Source of the DNA: Gammaproteobacteria bacterium | Lineage (GTDB): Bacteria; Pseudomonadota; Gammaproteobacteria; Chromatiales; Chromatiaceae | Direction of reading: 5' to 3' | DNA: 44,407 bases | Assembly (NCBI GenBank): GCA_011390365.1 | Contig: JAABSM010000026.1 | Location: 1 to 44,407 of the forward strand | Shown here: positions 7,675 through 16,105 of the stretch, piece after piece | How the letters are laid out: each line of letters begins with the position of its first letter | Position numbering within the stretch: position 1 is the first letter of the stretch | Position numbers and translations under genes: made by a program | Notes under the pieces: generated by a model | The model's input: only the letters and a program-made list of their open reading frames with translations | Told to the model about the DNA's origin: nothing | The model's database searches: none

Positions 7675-8007
7675 TCATTCCGGCCATGGAAGGCGTCCTT
7701 GCAATAGCAATACCCACTCGTGCTCCTCCTGGTCATACCAGAAGCCAGGCGGCGAGGCGTGTCTCTGGGAGACGATGCGCTCCACGCGAAACTGCTTGCC
7801 GGAAAAGAGGGGATGCAGCAACTCCTCAGAGAGCGGGCTGGGAATGTCGGATAGCAGGGATAGGGGATGCGAAGAGGTCAGGGCGGGCGGCTTGTTCCTT
7901 GTTGCGGGATATGCTACCGGAGCGGGCGGGGGAGTAGAAGCTGGAACGGGCGCAGGGGCTGTATTCGAAATTTCCGATTTATCTAATCCAATAAAATCAA
8001 TTCTCAA
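7675..8007 (-). pseudogene. Cupin-domain protein remnant
   Basis: The frame contains LLSDIPSPLSEELLHPLF, then FRVERIVSQRHASPPGFWYD and QEEHEWVLLLQG, the N-terminal part and metal-binding His/Glu motif of small cupins. It ends abruptly (GRLPWPE) where about 35 more residues would complete the barrel. A different frame just downstream (to ~7590) reads PHQFESHPDRDRTRHAKHFF, resembling a degraded last cupin strand, so a frameshift is likely. The only start for the long frame is TTG at 8007, ahead of a Pro/Ala-rich stretch. Reading it as an intact 110-aa gene is less likely. Confidence 0.45.
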
Positions 8008-8067
8008 ATCAGAGGCCCGGGTCTATCCTTTACTCAAAGTTCAACCAATCCACATGGGAGACCCACC

Positions 8068-8301
8068 ATGACCAAGACCATCAGCTTCGCGATCATGCAC
8101 TTTTCCGTCGCCTTCGCCGTGGCCTGGGCGTTGACCGGAGACATCGTCATCGGCGGCGCGGTGGCGCTGGTCGAACCCATGGTCAACACCGTCGCCTACC
8201 ACTTTCACGAGAAGTTCTGGAAGAGGTTGGAGCAGCGCCCCAGGCACTCGATGAGTGGGAGTCAACCTGCTGGGGGAGGCGACTTTCAGGTCGCGCATTG
8301 A
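8068..8301 (+). CDS. DUF2061 small membrane protein
   Basis: A 77-aa protein with the DUF2061 pattern: MTKTISFAIMHFSVAFAVAW, a first membrane helix, TGDIVIGGAVALVEPMVNTV as the second, and the conserved YHFHEKFWKRL end. The role of the family is unknown; it is an inner-membrane protein. The start is supported by GGGAGAC about 7 nt upstream. The C-terminal tail beyond WKRLEQ is low-complexity and may be a lineage-specific extension. It stands alone, convergent with ubiE. Confidence 0.85.
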   Translation: MTKTISFAIMHFSVAFAVAWALTGDIVIGGAVALVEPMVNTVAYHFHEKFWKRLEQRPRHSMSGSQPAGGGDFQVAH

Positions 8302-8319
8302 GAGAGGATCGCGGATGCC

Positions 8320-9069
8320 TCAGGCCTTGAACCCGCGATGGATGGCGACGATGCCGCCGGTGAGGTTGTGGAAATCGACCCGTTCGAAACCGGCATCCTC
8401 CATCATCCCCTGGAGGGTCCGCTGGTCCGGGTGCATGCGTATCGACTCCGCCAGGTAGCGGTAGCTCTCCGCGTCGTTGGCCACCAGTCGCCCCATCAGC
8501 GGCAGGAAGCCGAAGGAGTAGGCGTCGTAGCCCTTTTGCAAGACCTTGTCGTTGGGATGGGAGAACTCCAGCACCAGCGCGCGACCGCCGGGACGGATCA
8601 CCCGCCGCATCTCCGCCAGCGCCTTGGCCTTGTCGGTGACGTTACGCAGGCCGAAGGCGATGCTCACCAGGTCGAAGGCGTCGTCGGGAAAGGGGATGGT
8701 CTCGGCGTTGACCTGGGCGAACTCCAGGTTACCGGTCACCCCCTTGTCCGCCATGCGATCACGACCCACGCCGAGCATGGCGGCGTTGATATCGGACATC
8801 ACCACCAGCCCCTCGGGGCCGACCAGGCCGGAGTAGCGAACCACCAGATCGCCGGTGCCGGAGGCGAGATCCAGCACCCGCTGGCCGGCGCGCACCCCGG
8901 CCAGGTCCACCGCCATGCGCTTCCACAGCCGATGCACGCCGAACGACATCAGGTCGTTCATCAGGTCGTACTTGCCGGCGACGGAGTCGAACACGCCGCG
9001 CACCATCCCGGCCTTCTCGTCGTTGGCGACCTGCTTGTAACCGAAATGGGTGGTGTCGTTGTCCGTCAT
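8320..9069 (-). CDS. ubiE: Ubiquinone/menaquinone biosynthesis C-methyltransferase UbiE
   Basis: A 249-aa SAM-dependent C-methyltransferase acting on the demethylated quinol ring in ubiquinone (and menaquinone) synthesis at the inner membrane. Visible signatures: [20 protein letters not shown] with [14 protein letters not shown] at the N-terminus, SAM motif [12 protein letters not shown], and UbiE signature blocks [15 protein letters not shown] and SFGFLPLMG. Length is normal. The ATG overlaps the stop of the upstream DUF971 gene by one base (TGATG, 9067-9071), giving a tightly coupled two-gene operon, an arrangement seen in many gammaproteobacteria. Confidence 0.97.
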   Translation of the reverse strand: MTDNDTTHFGYKQVANDEKAGMVRGVFDSVAGKYDLMNDLMSFGVHRLWKRMAVDLAGVRAGQRVLDLASGTGDLVVRYSGLVGPEGLVVMSDINAAMLGVGRDRMADKGVTGNLEFAQVNAETIPFPDDAFDLVSIAFGLRNVTDKAKALAEMRRVIRPGGRALVLEFSHPNDKVLQKGYDAYSFGFLPLMGRLVANDAESYRYLAESIRMHPDQRTLQGMMEDAGFERVDFHNLTGGIVAIHRGFKA

Positions 9070-9440
9070 CAAGAGGCCTTCTCTTCCCGCTGGTAGCCCG
9101 AGGCCTCCAGGCGTCGCAGGTACTCCTGCCAGTTCTTGTCGTGGTTGATCCCCAGGTCGTAGAGGGTCTCCCAGGAGTAGATGCCGGTGTTGTGGCCGTC
9201 GTCGAAGTGGATCACCACCGCGTAGTTGCCCACCGGCGAGATCTGGTCAATCCCCACATTCTCCTTGCCGGTTTGCAGCACCTCCTGACCGGGACCATGT
9301 CCGCGCACCTCGGCGGAGGGGGAGTAGACCCGCAGGTATTCGCAGGGCAGGTTGAAGTGCTTGCCGTCATTGAAGGTGATTTCGAGCACCTTGGACTTGC
9401 GGTGCAGGTTGAGTTCTGTGGGAATCGGCTTGTCGGACAT
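9069..9440 (-). CDS. DUF971 (GBBH-like N-terminal domain) protein
   Basis: A 123-aa protein with the DUF971 fold: [55 protein letters not shown] and WETLYDLG. In gamma-butyrobetaine hydroxylases this fold is a substrate/zinc module; in stand-alone form its role is unclear, with links proposed to Fe-S or quinone metabolism. The ATG at 9440 has GGAG 7 nt upstream and gives the normal family length; the frame remains open further upstream but there encodes a palindromic repeat and part of DUF4197 in another frame. Coupled to ubiE. A second DUF971 gene, fused to a MoaD-like domain, is at 30199. Confidence 0.93.
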   Translation of the reverse strand: MSDKPIPTELNLHRKSKVLEITFNDGKHFNLPCEYLRVYSPSAEVRGHGPGQEVLQTGKENVGIDQISPVGNYAVVIHFDDGHNTGIYSWETLYDLGINHDKNWQEYLRRLEASGYQREEKAS

Positions 9441-9512
9441 GGTGATACTCCATCGGCGATTTGCGGAAGCATTGTATTTGGGGGTGCCCGCAACCGCAAA
9501 CAAGTTCACGTC

Positions 9513-9597
9513 CGTGGGAGCGGTTTGCAACCGCGAAAACGGAGCCAGATCGAAGCCCCGTAATCGCGGATGCAATCCGCTCCCACGATCTGAAGGC
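9513..9597. repeat. Inverted-repeat element (GTGGGAGCGG...ATCCGCGA type)
   Basis: CGTGGGAGCGGTTTGCAACC (from 9513) pairs with GATGCAATCCGCTCCCACG (ending 9597). The arms, including GCG/CGC steps further in, form a long hairpin in the gap between DUF4197 and DUF971. This sequence type is a widespread REP-like repeat in gammaproteobacteria. Confidence 0.7.
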
Positions 9598-9603
9598 GGG
9601 TTA

Positions 9604-10401
9604 TTATTTGCCAAACACCTTCTTGAGCAGATCGGTGGAGCGGGCCAGGGGGTTCTCGCGAATCCGCTTCTCCTCTTTGGCGATGTAGGTAAAGAGTCCA
9701 TCCAGCGCACCCGTCGTCACGTAGCGATCCAGGTCGAGGGACTCCTTGTTGATGCCGCCAAGCCCGGGAATCGAGCCGCCGCCGAGGCTGCCCGCCAGTC
9801 CGGATACCACGTCGCCGCCCTGATCCACCAGCGTCTTGTAGGCGGAAGTGACGTTGTTGGCGGAGGTCGCCTCCTTGACGATGGGCAGAAAGCGCTCGGT
9901 GAGGGGCGCTTCCGCGACCTTGCGGAAATACTGGGTGGCGGCGTCATCGGCGCCGTTGACGATACCCACCGCGTCCTCCACCGACATCTTGCGAATGGCA
10001 TCGCCGAGAATCTTCGACGCCTCGGGCACCGCCTGCTCGGCGGCCCGGTTCATGGACTCGACGAAGTTGTCTACATACTCGCCCTGACCGAGTTTGCGGG
10101 CGGTATCCTCCGCCAGCTTCACCGAGTCGGGCGCCGTGATACGCACCAGTTCATCGCCGAGAAAGCCATCGGTCTGCCCCAGGGTGTTGATCGCCGTCTC
10201 GACCCCCTGGGCAAGCGCCTCTTTCAGCGCCGCCACCGTCTCGTTGTCCCCCGCCGCGCCCATCAACGCCTGCTGCGCCTGGGGCGAGTCGCCCAGTGCC
10301 TTCATCGCGCCGCCCAGCGCCTCCTCCAGGCCGGCGTGACTGGCGCCGGCGAAGGTCAGCAGGATTGCCGCGAAACCGTTTGCCACTTTGCCTTTCAACA
10401 T
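9604..10401 (-). CDS. DUF4197 exported protein
   Basis: About 265 aa with a signal peptide (MLKGKVANGFAAILLTFAGASHA-GL) and the DUF4197 pattern: LKEALAQGVETAINTLGQTD, then GFLGDELVRI, FVESMNRAAEQAVPEA, AIRKMSVEDAVGIVNG, AATQYFRK, and the ending LDGLFTYIAKEEKRIRENPL and AR.T.LLKKVFG. It is a periplasmic, mostly helical protein of unknown function. The ATG at 10401 is chosen over the frame start at 10446 because GAGG lies 8 nt upstream and the signal peptide begins there. It is separated from DUF971/ubiE by a palindromic repeat and may have its own promoter. Confidence 0.9.
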   Translation of the reverse strand: MLKGKVANGFAAILLTFAGASHAGLEEALGGAMKALGDSPQAQQALMGAAGDNETVAALKEALAQGVETAINTLGQTDGFLGDELVRITAPDSVKLAEDTARKLGQGEYVDNFVESMNRAAEQAVPEASKILGDAIRKMSVEDAVGIVNGADDAATQYFRKVAEAPLTERFLPIVKEATSANNVTSAYKTLVDQGGDVVSGLAGSLGGGSIPGLGGINKESLDLDRYVTTGALDGLFTYIAKEEKRIRENPLARSTDLLKKVFGK

Positions 10402-10467
10402 TTTCTCATCCTCGTTTGCTGATTCGAATGAACCCAAGGATACCACTCTTTACTGTGAATCAGCAGG

Positions 10468-10500
10468 AGGACTGCCAGTCCTTCAAGGACTGGCAGTCCT
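10468..10500. repeat. 33-bp palindrome, copy 1
   Basis: A perfect palindrome with 16-bp arms around a single C: AGGACTGCCAGTCCTT / AAGGACTGGCAGTCCT. A second copy is at 30003-30035, also 33 bp with one arm mismatch. Both are followed by a GAGCTC/GGGCTC-type flank. It lies upstream of DUF4197 and could form a cruciform or RNA hairpin. Confidence 0.75.
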
Positions 10501-10816
10501 GAGCTCGATTCATTTTCCGGGGTGTTGGAACCTCCTTCATGCCCGTTAGCCCGGCGGGATGACAGAAAACGCGTGGCATGCCGTCCGGGTCGGATGCGGT
10601 TCCCGCTGCGATCAAGACCAGGTTGGAGCATTCCGTTCACCGGCTGAAGCCGCCCGGCGCTGTGTCGGCGGTTGAGGCCTTAAGGTGATTTCCTGAAACG
10701 CTATTTCAAAAGGGTGCTAGTGTCGCGCGTATGATCGTTTTACTCCAAGCATGGCTCGTGGTATGTGTTTTCCTGGAAATCGCCTTAGCCGGACCGATTT
10801 GGCCATATTTCCAGCC
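10501..10816. other. Intergenic region, no gene seen
   Basis: About 315 bp between the 33-bp palindrome and DUF1622. No coding frame with recognisable protein sequence and no clear terminator. The segment around 10690-10740 is somewhat AT-richer and could hold a promoter, but no consensus boxes stand out. Confidence 0.3.
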
Positions 10817-11179
10817 TCAAGACACGTTCGCGGCGTCCGGCGATCGGTTCTTGCGGGTCTGCTCCACCTCCATGGCGAGGAAGTAGCTGAGAACCGTGCG
10901 AATCACCACGATCGCGGCGAGGATGCCCACCTTTTCCCAGGTGGGGGTCACCACCGAGTTGATGATATCCGCGCCGATGAAGATCTCCAGGCTGAACAGC
11001 AGATGGGCGCCGAGTCGTTCGCGGATGCGGTCGGTTTCATCGACCATATCGATTTCGGGCATGAACTTGATGCGCACGAAGCGTATCGCCGCCTCGACCA
11101 CGCCCCAGATCACCACCATCGCCCCCACCGCGCTGATCGAGAGGTGGGTGACTTCGATCAATCCATGTACCAGCTCCAT
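10817..11179 (-). CDS. DUF1622 membrane protein
   Basis: A 120-aa inner-membrane protein with the DUF1622 pattern. Helix 1 is ISAVGAMVVIWGVVEAAIRF; then RIRERLGAHLLFSLEIFIGA and DIINSVVTPTWEKVGILAAI with VVIRTVLSYFLAMEVE. The central RxxLGxxLLxxLExxIxADII block is the family signature. Function is unknown. The ATG has GGAG 8 nt upstream. It follows the large exported-protein gene by 24 bp on the same strand, so it is probably the last gene of that operon. Confidence 0.88.
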   Translation of the reverse strand: MELVHGLIEVTHLSISAVGAMVVIWGVVEAAIRFVRIKFMPEIDMVDETDRIRERLGAHLLFSLEIFIGADIINSVVTPTWEKVGILAAIVVIRTVLSYFLAMEVEQTRKNRSPDAANVS

Positions 11180-11203
11180 ATTCGGGACTCCGCTCGTCGT
11201 GGG

Positions 11204-14200
11204 TTATTGAATCGCCTCATACGCCGCCTTGGCTTGGCGATACTCCTCCAGCGCCGCTTGTGCCTCCGGTGTCTCGCCCTTGCCCTGGCTCACCAGATGG
11301 GTGTAGCGGGTGTAGGCGGCGGTGTAACGCTGATACAGCCACCGGGCGTCGGCGCTGGTGATGTCGGCGGGGCGCTGGCCGCCGCTGCTCTTGCCGGCGC
11401 ACTCTTCGGAGGTCATGCCCGAGCATTCGCGCACGCCCGGGTCCTGGTCCGGGGCGTAGCCGGGGAAGGGGGTGTACTCATCCCGGCTCCAGCCGCCGTC
11501 CGTCTCGTCGGGGGGCGACCCGTCCGGCGGCGGAGTCTCCTCTTCGAGCTTGGGCAGGCGCAGGGTATGCACGCCGCCCACGCTGTAGACATCGTTGTGG
11601 ATCATGGTGTGATAACCGGGGGCGGAGGCTTCCACACTGTAGGCCCCGGGGGCGATCTCCGGCAGCATCACCAGGCCGTTGGCGCCCATACCGATATAGT
11701 CGCCACTGCCCTTGAAGTGGCCGCTTAGGCGCACCTGGGGCTGATCCAGCCGTTCGCCGGTCTCGGCGTCCACCACCCGAAACGACAGGGTCAGCGGATC
11801 GAGGACGCTCAGACGGTGCGCCGCCTCGCCGACCGGTTTGAGTTCGCCCCTGGCCTGACGATAGACGCTGAGGAAGAGCGGATAGCGGCCCGCGGCTTGG
11901 GGTTGGAGCGATAGCCGCGGGTCATCGCCGAGCAGGGTGCCCGCCTCATCCCGCCACCAGTAACGGTAGTCGTCATCAAGGCCGCCGGCGACCCTGGCCT
12001 GCAATGCCCCGTCTTTACCCAGCAGGATCTCCCGCGGTCCCTCGATGCGCACCTCGCGAATCGCCGGATCTACCTCGGCGGTGGCGGAGAGGGTGTAGGT
12101 CTGGGTAAGGTACTGAAGCTCGTCCCGCAGATCCGGGGCGGGTACCAGCTTGGGGGCGAGGGTCAGGCTGTAGCTCAGGCCGATCTTTCGCTCCGCCGGT
12201 CCCTTGAGGTCGATGGCATGCCGGGCGCGGGGATCGAACACATAGCTGGCGCTTCCATCCCGGGACAGACTCGCCTCGAAGGTTTGCGGCGGCTTGCCGT
12301 CCAGGCTCCAGTGGTAGCGCTCTTCCAGCAGGTACTCACCGCGCCGATCCTTGCCGCCGAGATCCTGCAAGCGGTCGCGCAGCTGCATCATGGCGTCGAG
12401 GATCGCTCTGCGCCCCTGGCTGGGCACGGCGTAGAGCAGCAGCCGCGAATCGCCCCCCTGGCCGGGCAGGATCTCGTACTCCAGCCCCAGCAGGGTGTTG
12501 GTGAAGAGGCGGTCGAGAAGATTCTTGGCGCGGTAGAGCTCGGCGATCATGCCCATCCGCTCCCGCTCCCAGGCGCGCAGCACCGGCGTGGTGCAGCGCT
12601 GGATCAACGCCTGCTCCAGCCCCTGTTCGATCTCCTGCTCCGAACTCGCCTCCCGCTGACGTCGGGCGGCGGCCCTGGCGTGACGGCGCAGCTCATCAAG
12701 CACCACATGGTCGAAGATCTCCTCCCGCGCCAGGGTCGGGATATCCCGACCCTCGGCGAGCCGCTCATGCCCCTTGACCATATAGATGCCCGCCATCAAC
12801 TGATCGCACTCCTGGTAAGAGGCGGCGAAGCCGTAGCCGGCGTACTTGCTTTGCTCCAGGGCCATCTCGAAGATGATCTGCATCGCCGCGGTGGGTAGGT
12901 TGAGCTGCATCATCAACGCCCGCGCCGCGCCGTGGTTGAGGGCGGCGTTCATCCCCTTCTCTTGCCACACGCCGACCAGGCCATGGATCTCCACCGCCCA
13001 CATCGCCGCGCGCATCCCCTTGACGATCCCCCGCCACGGCATCTTCGCCACGCCGCCCTTGCCCTTGCGCCACAGCTCCACCAGCTTGTTCTTGAACTTC
13101 ACCCAGCGCGGACTCTCCAGCAGCTGGTAGATCATGCGCACCTCGCCGGGATCCATGGTGCGGGCGAGCTGTCGGCACAGCGCCAGTTCGGTCTGGGCGT
13201 GCTCCAGGGTCTCACTGATCAGCTTCTGGTTGTTCTTGAGCCAGGCCTCGTAGAGCTGCTGCTTTTGCAGCGGATCATCCACCTTGGCGACCTGGCCCTT
13301 GATATCCCGCCACAGCCGCGACATGGTCGCGTTGGGCCGTACCGAGGCCTTCACCCGCGCCAGGCTCTTGGTCTTCTTCAGATAGAGATCCAGGCGTTCC
13401 ATGTTCTTGGCGATATCCTTCGCCTGCCCCGCCTTGAAGGCCTTGTTGGTCTTGACCAGAAACTGGTTGGAGAGATCGGCGGTGCTGTCGAGGGTGAACT
13501 TGCCGTAGCCCTCCAGCATGTGATTGAGATCGGCGAAACCGGAGTGGATCTTGCCGCCTACGTTGTAGATCACCCGCCCGCCGGAACTCACCTCGTAGGC
13601 CTGACGAAAGCCCTTGGCCGCCTCATCCCCCCACAACCCTTCGATGGGCTCGTCGCCCAGCGCCGGCTTGCCCTTGAGGACCTGTTGATAGCGCTCCACC
13701 GCCTCGGCGTTATTACTCACCCCCTGTAACAGTTGTTCCGGCGGGTAGACGCTGATCGAATTCACCACCCGCGCGATCTCGTCATCGCCGCGCCCCGCCT
13801 TGCGCAATATCTCGCTGATGTCATCCTGGATGTAACGCTGGGCCTGCTTCCAGCGACCGACCATCTGGCCTTGGTCCATGGTGGAGGGCATCACCAGGGT
13901 CATGTCGTGGTCCGAGGGGAATTTGGGATTGGTCAGCGGATCGTTGTACTTGGTCGCCTTGATCCACGAGCCGATGGTCTTCACCGACACCTCCGGATTG
14001 TCCCCCACGTAACGCATCACCGACCACTTCACCAGCAGATGGGTGGGGACCTCCTTCAGATTGGATTGATGGATCAGCTTGCCCAGCGAGGTCGCGGCGT
14101 CGGCCTGGGCGGTTTGGGGGGCGAGGGTCAGCGTCCCAATGGCGATTGCCAGCAAAGAGATAACCACAGAGAACACAGAGGGCACAGAGAAAGCCAGGTA

Positions 14201-14557
14201 GGCTCTCTCACCCCCTCTGTGATCTCCGTGTTCTCTGTGGTCTAGTCTTTTTAGGAGTTGGCTGGATACCAGTGCCGAAAAAAGATCTGTACAAAGCGGA
14301 AAGCACCTCGAAACCAGTCCCCCCCTTTTGCAAAGGGGGGTTAGGGGGGATTTCCGGATCAAGGCTCGGGAATCCAGCCATTGGTACATCTTGACGGGAA
14401 AACCACCCCTTCGTCCTGACAACCTGGGGCGCTCCATGAGGGAACCGGCGAGGCAAACTGTTAACGCTTTTTTCTGATTAGCACTACCCATCCCTTCCTC
14501 CGAATCCGCTCTGGTTTCGGTACCCTCGAAAATCACTTTGCTAACCAAACGAGACAT
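11204..14557 (-). CDS. Very large unknown exported protein with C-terminal carboxypeptidase-regulatory-like domain
   Basis: About 1117 aa. The ATG at 14557 has a good ribosome-binding site (GGAG, 9 nt) and lies 15 nt after the stop of the upstream gene. The N-terminal ~130 residues are odd: a basic/hydrophobic start (NQKKALTVCLAGSLM), then ~90 residues that are translated repeat DNA, then a hydrophobic segment ending TLAPQTAQA-DA, which looks like the second half of a signal peptide. The mature part opens with a helical region containing KFPSDHDMTLVMPSTMDQGQ, an unrecognised motif. A long Ala/Arg/Glu-rich helical centre follows. Near the C-terminus RVVDAETGERLDQPQVRLSG to APGAYSVEASAPGYH is a beta-sandwich of the carboxypeptidase-regulatory type. 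The family is unknown to me. Confidence 0.65.
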   Translation of the reverse strand: MSRLVSKVIFEGTETRADSEEGMGSANQKKALTVCLAGSLMERPRLSGRRGGFPVKMYQWLDSRALIRKSPLTPLCKRGGLVSRCFPLCTDLFSALVSSQLLKRLDHREHGDHRGGERAYLAFSVPSVFSVVISLLAIAIGTLTLAPQTAQADAATSLGKLIHQSNLKEVPTHLLVKWSVMRYVGDNPEVSVKTIGSWIKATKYNDPLTNPKFPSDHDMTLVMPSTMDQGQMVGRWKQAQRYIQDDISEILRKAGRGDDEIARVVNSISVYPPEQLLQGVSNNAEAVERYQQVLKGKPALGDEPIEGLWGDEAAKGFRQAYEVSSGGRVIYNVGGKIHSGFADLNHMLEGYGKFTLDSTADLSNQFLVKTNKAFKAGQAKDIAKNMERLDLYLKKTKSLARVKASVRPNATMSRLWRDIKGQVAKVDDPLQKQQLYEAWLKNNQKLISETLEHAQTELALCRQLARTMDPGEVRMIYQLLESPRWVKFKNKLVELWRKGKGGVAKMPWRGIVKGMRAAMWAVEIHGLVGVWQEKGMNAALNHGAARALMMQLNLPTAAMQIIFEMALEQSKYAGYGFAASYQECDQLMAGIYMVKGHERLAEGRDIPTLAREEIFDHVVLDELRRHARAAARRQREASSEQEIEQGLEQALIQRCTTPVLRAWERERMGMIAELYRAKNLLDRLFTNTLLGLEYEILPGQGGDSRLLLYAVPSQGRRAILDAMMQLRDRLQDLGGKDRRGEYLLEERYHWSLDGKPPQTFEASLSRDGSASYVFDPRARHAIDLKGPAERKIGLSYSLTLAPKLVPAPDLRDELQYLTQTYTLSATAEVDPAIREVRIEGPREILLGKDGALQARVAGGLDDDYRYWWRDEAGTLLGDDPRLSLQPQAAGRYPLFLSVYRQARGELKPVGEAAHRLSVLDPLTLSFRVVDAETGERLDQPQVRLSGHFKGSGDYIGMGANGLVMLPEIAPGAYSVEASAPGYHTMIHNDVYSVGGVHTLRLPKLEEETPPPDGSPPDETDGGWSRDEYTPFPGYAPDQDPGVRECSGMTSEECAGKSSGGQRPADITSADARWLYQRYTAAYTRYTHLVSQGKGETPEAQAALEEYRQAKAAYEAIQ
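14162..14243. repeat. 'ACCACAGAGAACACAGAG' inverted repeat
   Basis: AACCACAGAGAACACAGAGG (from 14162) pairs with ATCTCCGTGTTCTCTGTGGT (ending near 14241) around a short centre. It is a dispersed palindromic repeat related to those at 5643, 20982 and 42766. Here it lies in frame within the N-terminal coding region of the large exported protein. Confidence 0.7.
14310..14400. repeat. 'CCCCCTTTTGCAAAGGGGGG' repeat element
   Basis: A C-tract/G-tract hairpin (CCCCCCTTTTGCAAAGGGGG) is followed by TTAGGGGGGATTTCCGGAT and GGGAATCCAGCCATTGGTAC. This is a recognisable, widely dispersed bacterial intergenic repeat, unusual here because it is inside an open reading frame. Outer limits are approximate. 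Confidence 0.6.
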
Positions 14558-14571
14558 AATCACAACTCCAT

Positions 14572-15609
14572 TCAATGTCGAGCGGGATACAAAGGCACAC
14601 GCACGCGGATCTCGGTACCCGGTCGGCATTCGAAGAGGGCGGATTCGCCGCGATAGCCGTCGCTGAAGGCGCTCAGCTTGTAATGACCGGCGGAGACCAT
14701 GAAGGGCCGTATCGTCTCCAGCGCAGGCTCGCCCGAGGGCTCATGGCTGGGCCCGCCGCCCGCCGCGCCGCTGCGCACGAAGGAGTCGGGAATCGCCCGC
14801 CAGCGTTGCACACGAAACGGCCCGAAGTAGCCGGGATCCGCCTCGCCGATCATGGCGTGGGTCCCCGTCCGCACCCAACAGCCGTGGGGATCGGCCTCGC
14901 GAAACTCGCGAATCCCGCTCGCCGGGCTGTATTCATCCAACACCAGACCCGCCAACACCCGCGGTGTCTGGGCGGCGAAGAACAGGCGCAACTGCCGCTC
15001 CGCCGCGGGGCTCAACAGATCCGGGCGGCTCTCCCAGCGCGCGACCACCGCCTGGGGATTCACCCCCTGCCGCCAATGCCGCTCCAGCCACAACCCCACC
15101 GCCACCAGCCCCGGGTCCAGCGCCGCCGTCATCGCCGCAAGATCGAGTTCCGGCAGCGCCAATGCCAGCAGCGGGTTTTCAGGCGGGTCCCCCGCCTCGC
15201 CCGCCGCCGCCAGGGCATAGACAAAGCGGGTCAAGGCAATGCCATCCTCGTCGCCGATGGCATGGTGAAACACCACCGGATCGGTCATCAGGCCATCATG
15301 CAGCGCCTTGATATTCGCCATCTCAAAAACCTGAGCGTCGATCTCGATCCACTCCCGCGCCAGCAACCGCGCCGACAGCGCCGCCGCCTTCTCTTCCAGA
15401 GTGACGTAGAAGGCGCTGACCGGGACCTCCTCCTGATAGATGCTGGAGAGTGCCCGAACCGCCGCCACTGTCTCGCCCGCCGCCGCCTGTTGCTGCGCCT
15501 GCTCGAAAAGGGCGGCATAGGGCGGCGTCCAGCCTCCCTCATCAAAGGCCCAGAGCGGAGCCACCCACAACAGCGGGAGCATCGCCATCCACCATCTCGC
15601 CTTGCCCAT
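14572..15609 (-). CDS. Unknown exported protein, ~345 aa
   Basis: I do not recognise the family. The chosen ATG (15609) has GGGGG 5 nt upstream and starts a signal peptide (MGKARWWMAMLPLLWVAPLWA-FD); an ATG at 15627 is the alternative. The N-terminal half is helical (YAALFEQAQQQAAAGETVAA) like a repeat scaffold. The C-terminal part (GCWVRTGTHAMIGEADPGYF to the end) looks like beta structure: HYKLSAFSDGYRGESALFEC and EIRVRVPLYPARH suggest an immunoglobulin-like or carboxypeptidase-regulatory domain. It is translationally close (15 nt) to the ~1117-aa gene, so the two probably act together in the periplasm or outside the cell. Confidence 0.65.
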   Translation of the reverse strand: MGKARWWMAMLPLLWVAPLWAFDEGGWTPPYAALFEQAQQQAAAGETVAAVRALSSIYQEEVPVSAFYVTLEEKAAALSARLLAREWIEIDAQVFEMANIKALHDGLMTDPVVFHHAIGDEDGIALTRFVYALAAAGEAGDPPENPLLALALPELDLAAMTAALDPGLVAVGLWLERHWRQGVNPQAVVARWESRPDLLSPAAERQLRLFFAAQTPRVLAGLVLDEYSPASGIREFREADPHGCWVRTGTHAMIGEADPGYFGPFRVQRWRAIPDSFVRSGAAGGGPSHEPSGEPALETIRPFMVSAGHYKLSAFSDGYRGESALFECRPGTEIRVRVPLYPARH

Positions 15610-15742
15610 ATCGGCCCCCATTCGCATGCCCTGTACTTCAAAGAGTAGTACAGCTGTTCACAAAAGTCGGCAAAATCACGTCGCTTCGACGATATGCGCA
15701 CCTGATACCGACCCGGTTCGGGGATGGAGTACACGCCTTCAA

Positions 15743-15958
15743 TGCCATTAAGATAAGCCGTCGTGGCATGTTCCGGGAATGATGCGCCTCATTTCGTGGG
15801 TACGCCGACCGTTTTTGGTTCCGCATAGGATGTGCCGTCGACCGAGCGACAAGGATTTTTATTCGGCACATCCTATGCCGGTCCGACGATTTCCGGGCTG
15901 CTCCGGAGCAAGGCGCATCAGGGGCGGGAACCGGGCGTGCCACTAACGGAATGACATT
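15743..15958. repeat. Structured hairpin element, copy A
   Basis: A ~215-bp element matching 20760-20971. Outer arms GATGCGCC (15781-15788) and GGCGCATC (15912-15919) enclose a perfect 14-bp inner stem, CATAGGATGTGCCG (15824-15837) and CGGCACATCCTATG (15864-15877), around a conserved loop (TCGACCGAGCGAC...TTTTATT). In the other copy the inner stem is longer, with matching changes in both arms. No protein is encoded. It lies between the exported-protein operon and a Uma2 gene. Outer limits are approximate. Confidence 0.75.
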
Positions 15959-16105
15959 GTATACGCCTTGGCGTGTGAAGGGCTATGGTATAGCCCCGGG
16001 GCTGTACTCCAAACAGATGTCGCATCTACAATCGTGTTTTTTGATCGATGAGAGCGGCTGTATTGGCGGCAAAGCGGAGATTGGGTGCGGTATGGATGGG
16101 TTGAG
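15959..16105. other. Short intergenic stretch, no gene seen
   Basis: Between hairpin element A and the Uma2 gene. It contains GGGCTGTACTCC, a fragment related to the GGAGTAC...GTACTCC repeat at 33309, and otherwise nothing recognisable. Confidence 0.3.

Noticed and set aside
7619-7680. tRNA-like phrase GTTCGAATCGCACCCGG on the minus strand
   Set aside because: Only a T-loop-like string is present; no acceptor stem, anticodon arm or CCA end could be found around it.
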